Shown here: positions 62,013 to 64,000 of the stretch, in pieces | Layout: each line of letters starts with the position of its first letter | Numbering within the stretch: the first letter of the stretch is position 1 | Origin: Tangfeifania diversioriginum | Lineage (GTDB): Bacteria; Bacteroidota; Bacteroidia; Bacteroidales; Prolixibacteraceae | Length of the DNA: 64,000 nt | Assembly (NCBI GenBank): GCA_945873105.1 | Contig: CAMCBW010000011.1 | Span: 61,026-125,025, forward strand | Direction of reading: 5' to 3' | Notes under the pieces: model-generated | Seen by the model: only the letters and a program-made list of their open reading frames with translations | Databases searched by the model: none | Told to the model about the DNA's origin: nothing | Translations under genes and position numbers: made by a program

Positions 62013-63175
62013 ACACTATATTAAAGGCAGCACGCGGATGTCCCGGTTCGGCGCAAACACGAAGCTGCGCCAAATTGAATGTATACAACTGGCTCTCCGA
62101 CGTACCGAACACCATCAATCCAAACGACATCGTTGAGATCCGCTTTAAAAATACCCGCAAGGATTATTACAAAAACGTCAACGACCTCCCGCTGAAGCCC
62201 GGTGATATTGTAGCCGTGGAAGCAAGTCCTGGACATGACATCGGCACCGTTTCCCTGGTGGGGGATCTGGTTTTGAAGCAGATGAAAAGACACAAACCCA
62301 CCTTCGTGGATGGTGAACTCCGAAAGATCTACCGGCATGCCAAACCCGTTGATATTCAGAAGTGGGAAGAGGCCATCCAGATGGAGCATGAAACCATGCT
62401 GAAGGCGCGAAAAATTGCAGAAGATCTGCGCCTCAACATGAAAATCGGCGATGTTGAGTTTCAGGGCGACAAAACCAAGGCCATATTTTATTACATCGCC
62501 GATGAAAGAGTTGATTTTAGGCAGCTGATCAAAGTTTATGCGGATACCTTCAGGATCAGGATCGAGATGCGCCAGATCGGGGCACGCCAGGAGGCAGGCA
62601 GGATCGGCGGGATCGGTCCCTGCGGACGAGAGTTGTGCTGCAGTTCCTGGATTTCCAACTTTGTTTCGGTTACCACCAATGCAGCCCGTTACCAGGAAAT
62701 TTCGCTCAATCCCCAGAAACTCGCAGGCCAGTGCAGTAAATTGAAGTGCTGCCTGAATTACGAGCTCGATTGCTACATCGATGCACAACTCGACTTCCCC
62801 CCAACCAATGTACAAATTGAGACTGAAAAAGGCAATTTTAACTACCTGAAGGCAGATATTTTCAAGGGAATATTCTGGTATGTCAGGGAAAACTACCAGG
62901 GAGGTGGGGTGATCGGAGTCTCTGTCGAAAAAGTCAAGGAAATTTTAAGATTGAACCGCAGCGGGAAAAGGATACCCGATCTGACAGGCGATGTCATGGA
63001 GATTCCGGACGATGCAGCTCCAACCTATCAAAATTCGGTCGGACAGGAATCACTCGACCGCTTCGATCAGAATTCCAACAAACCAAGACGTAAGAAACGC
63101 CACAAACCAATACTTACCCGCAAAAACGGAACCAACACAGGACATGACGCAACAGGGGATACTCCAGCCAATTAA
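62009..63175 (+). CDS. ricT: PSP1-domain protein RicT (YaaT-like)
   Basis: This is a 388-residue protein. The N-terminal part has the Cys motif of Bacteroidota RicT (ARGCPGSAQTRSCAKLNVYN). The PSP1 core follows (about 30-270) with DIVEIRFKNTRKDYY, then VEASPGHDIGTVSL, ERVDFRQLIKVYA, GARQEAGRIGGIGPCG, LCCSSWISNF and CSKLKCCLNYE, the Cys pattern that binds Fe-S cofactors in the Ric complex. A Lys/Arg-rich tail (KPRRKKRHKP) is typical of the phylum. In Bacillus the Ric complex affects RNase Y and biofilm or sporulation pathways. The function in Bacteroidota is not clear. gldH overlaps its end. Confidence 0.92.
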   Translation: MNTILKAARGCPGSAQTRSCAKLNVYNWLSDVPNTINPNDIVEIRFKNTRKDYYKNVNDLPLKPGDIVAVEASPGHDIGTVSLVGDLVLKQMKRHKPTFVDGELRKIYRHAKPVDIQKWEEAIQMEHETMLKARKIAEDLRLNMKIGDVEFQGDKTKAIFYYIADERVDFRQLIKVYADTFRIRIEMRQIGARQEAGRIGGIGPCGRELCCSSWISNFVSVTTNAARYQEISLNPQKLAGQCSKLKCCLNYELDCYIDAQLDFPPTNVQIETEKGNFNYLKADIFKGIFWYVRENYQGGGVIGVSVEKVKEILRLNRSGKRIPDLTGDVMEIPDDAAPTYQNSVGQESLDRFDQNSNKPRRKKRHKPILTRKNGTNTGHDATGDTPAN

Positions 63176-63638
63176 AACAACCCTGCTCCTTTTAGGGATC
63201 ATCTTGTTGCTTTTTTCCTGCAACAAAAAGGTTGTTTACAGTGACTACAAAGCACTCAAGGGCTCCAAATGGAACCAGGATTCTGTCCTGAGATTTGACT
63301 TGACAGTGCCGGATTCCACCATCCTCTATAATTTGTTCCTGAATGTCAGGAACGAAGGTCGGTATCCCTACAGCAACCTTTGGGTATTTGTAAAAATTAT
63401 CCCTCCCAAAGGGCCGGTCCTCCACGATACCATCGAGCTATCGCTGGCTTCACCGGAAGGAAAATGGTTTGGACATGGCCTGGGGGGCCTTTACGACCTG
63501 AAATATCCCTACAAACAGACCACAATCTTCCATTCCGCAGGTTATTACAGGTTTGAAATCAGACAAGGTATGCGTACAGAGGATGGAATCCTGACCGGAA
63601 TCCGTGATTTCGGAATCACGCTCGACCGTGTAAACTGA
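63144..63638 (+). CDS. gldH: gliding-motility lipoprotein GldH
   Basis: This 164-residue lipoprotein starts at ATG 63144, overlapping ricT by 32 bases. The signal (IKTTLLLLGIILLLFSC) has the lipobox Cys at 26, followed by NKKVVYSDYKAL. The mature domain (about 30-164) has FDLTVPDSTILYNLFLNVRN, NLWVFVKIIPPKGP and SAGYYRFEIRQGM, all typical of GldH. In Flavobacterium GldH is needed for gliding, but the gene is also common in non-gliding Bacteroidota. The open frame reaches further upstream (62991) but the earlier part is another frame of ricT. Confidence 0.94.
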   Translation: MTQQGILQPIKTTLLLLGIILLLFSCNKKVVYSDYKALKGSKWNQDSVLRFDLTVPDSTILYNLFLNVRNEGRYPYSNLWVFVKIIPPKGPVLHDTIELSLASPEGKWFGHGLGGLYDLKYPYKQTTIFHSAGYYRFEIRQGMRTEDGILTGIRDFGITLDRVN

Positions 63639-63710
63639 AAGAGCAATCCGCCATCGAATAAAATGAGGTCCAGATAATTTTTCCATTCCACAATTTTCAG
63701 AAGTTGATCG

Positions 63711-64000
63711 ATGAGTAAGAACAAACTTGCAAAATTTGCCGAGGTACATGCATTGTCCAACGTAGTGGAGGTCACCTTTGCAGAATTGCAAAAGGCTCCA
63801 TTTATCCACAAAGGACACTGGAACCAGACATTCTTTGGCAACAACAATCCCATCGTACTGGAGTTGGGATGTGGGAAAGGAGAATATACCGTCGGACTGG
63901 CCGAGCACTTCCCGGATAAAAATTTTATCGGGATAGACATCAAGGGAGCCAGGATTTGGACCGGTGCCACAGTGGCCGTTGAAAAGGGATTGGGCAATGC
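63711..64000 (+). CDS. trmB: tRNA (guanine-N7-)-methyltransferase, N-terminal part, cut by window end
   Basis: Only the first 97 codons are in the window (ATG 63711). The visible part shows MSKNKLAKFAEVHALSNVVE and, near residues 48-60, IVLELGCGKGEYTVGLA, the SAM-binding motif I of TrmB, followed by FIGIDIKGARIWTGA, also typical. The enzyme makes m7G46 in tRNA. It follows gldH by 72 bases in the same direction. Confidence 0.93.
   Translation, partial: MSKNKLAKFAEVHALSNVVEVTFAELQKAPFIHKGHWNQTFFGNNNPIVLELGCGKGEYTVGLAEHFPDKNFIGIDIKGARIWTGATVAVEKGLGN

Noticed and set aside
1..64000. CRISPR arrays, tRNA or rRNA genes, prophage and complete insertion sequences.
   Set aside because: I found no regularly spaced repeats, no tRNA T-loop motif in a fitting context outside genes, no rRNA, and no transposase or phage structural gene.

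Overview
The window is a chromosomal piece of a Bacteroidota bacterium, most likely from the Bacteroidales/Marinilabiliales side of the phylum. The evidence is gldH next to ricT and holB, a DUF6452/DUF6048 gene pair, a TIGR02757 protein, SusD-free but lipoprotein-rich gene content, a GH95 fucosidase, two RprX/RprY-like two-component systems, few Shine-Dalgarno sequences, and several promoters of the Bacteroidota type (TTTG, 19-20 bases, TAnnTTTG). I see no rRNA, tRNA, CRISPR array, intact insertion sequence or prophage. Both ends of the window cut a gene.

Layout. 1-3.4 kb: the end of a sensor kinase, its OmpR-type regulator, and convergent lepA, separated by a large inverted repeat built from 9-base units. 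3.7-5.9 kb: two convergent outer-membrane proteins that look like the C-terminal and N-terminal halves of a YjbH/GfcD-type double-barrel protein, with a dispersed repeat between them. 6-11.4 kb: a carboxypeptidase-regulatory-like lipoprotein, two metallophosphoesterases and the DUF6452-DUF6048 pair. 11.7-17 kb: coaX, an acyl-CoA synthetase, a secreted Gfo/Idh/MocA oxidoreductase, a nitroreductase and a GH16-like lipoprotein. 17-21.4 kb: two overlapping hybrid signalling proteins. 21.5-25.6 kb: a DoxX-TIM-barrel fusion and an AT-rich gene of unknown function. 26-33 kb: a NarL-type regulator with its TPR sensor kinase, an aldo/keto reductase, a DUF2177 membrane protein and a GH95 enzyme. 33-36.6 kb: an operon of a NEW3-domain protein, ABC ATPase, ABC-2 permease and a small protein, with a recognisable promoter and terminator. 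36.6-39.9 kb: a second RprX/RprY-like system divergent from a secreted protein; sensor and secreted protein each carry a run of exactly nine prolines. 40-42.5 kb: a CAP-domain protein, TIGR02757, a small membrane protein and a LysE exporter. 43.6-53 kb: a probable five-gene operon with a response regulator, a short-chain dehydrogenase, an aldehyde dehydrogenase, a 1694-residue soluble PAS/GAF sensor kinase and a receiver-kinase protein. 53-58 kb: a DUF748/AsmA-like protein, a C45-type Ntn hydrolase and a dipeptide epimerase. 58-64 kb: housekeeping genes (diacylglycerol kinase-like, pgk, holB, ricT, gldH, start of trmB).

How it works together. Signal transduction dominates: ten proteins carry receiver and/or kinase modules. 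The best candidates for something not well described are the separated YjbH halves, the nonaproline sensor/secreted-protein pair with a phased TTAAC operator-like site, the redox operon embedded in a multi-sensor phosphorelay, and a three-copy MITE-like repeat family. All functional links are inferred from gene order and motifs.
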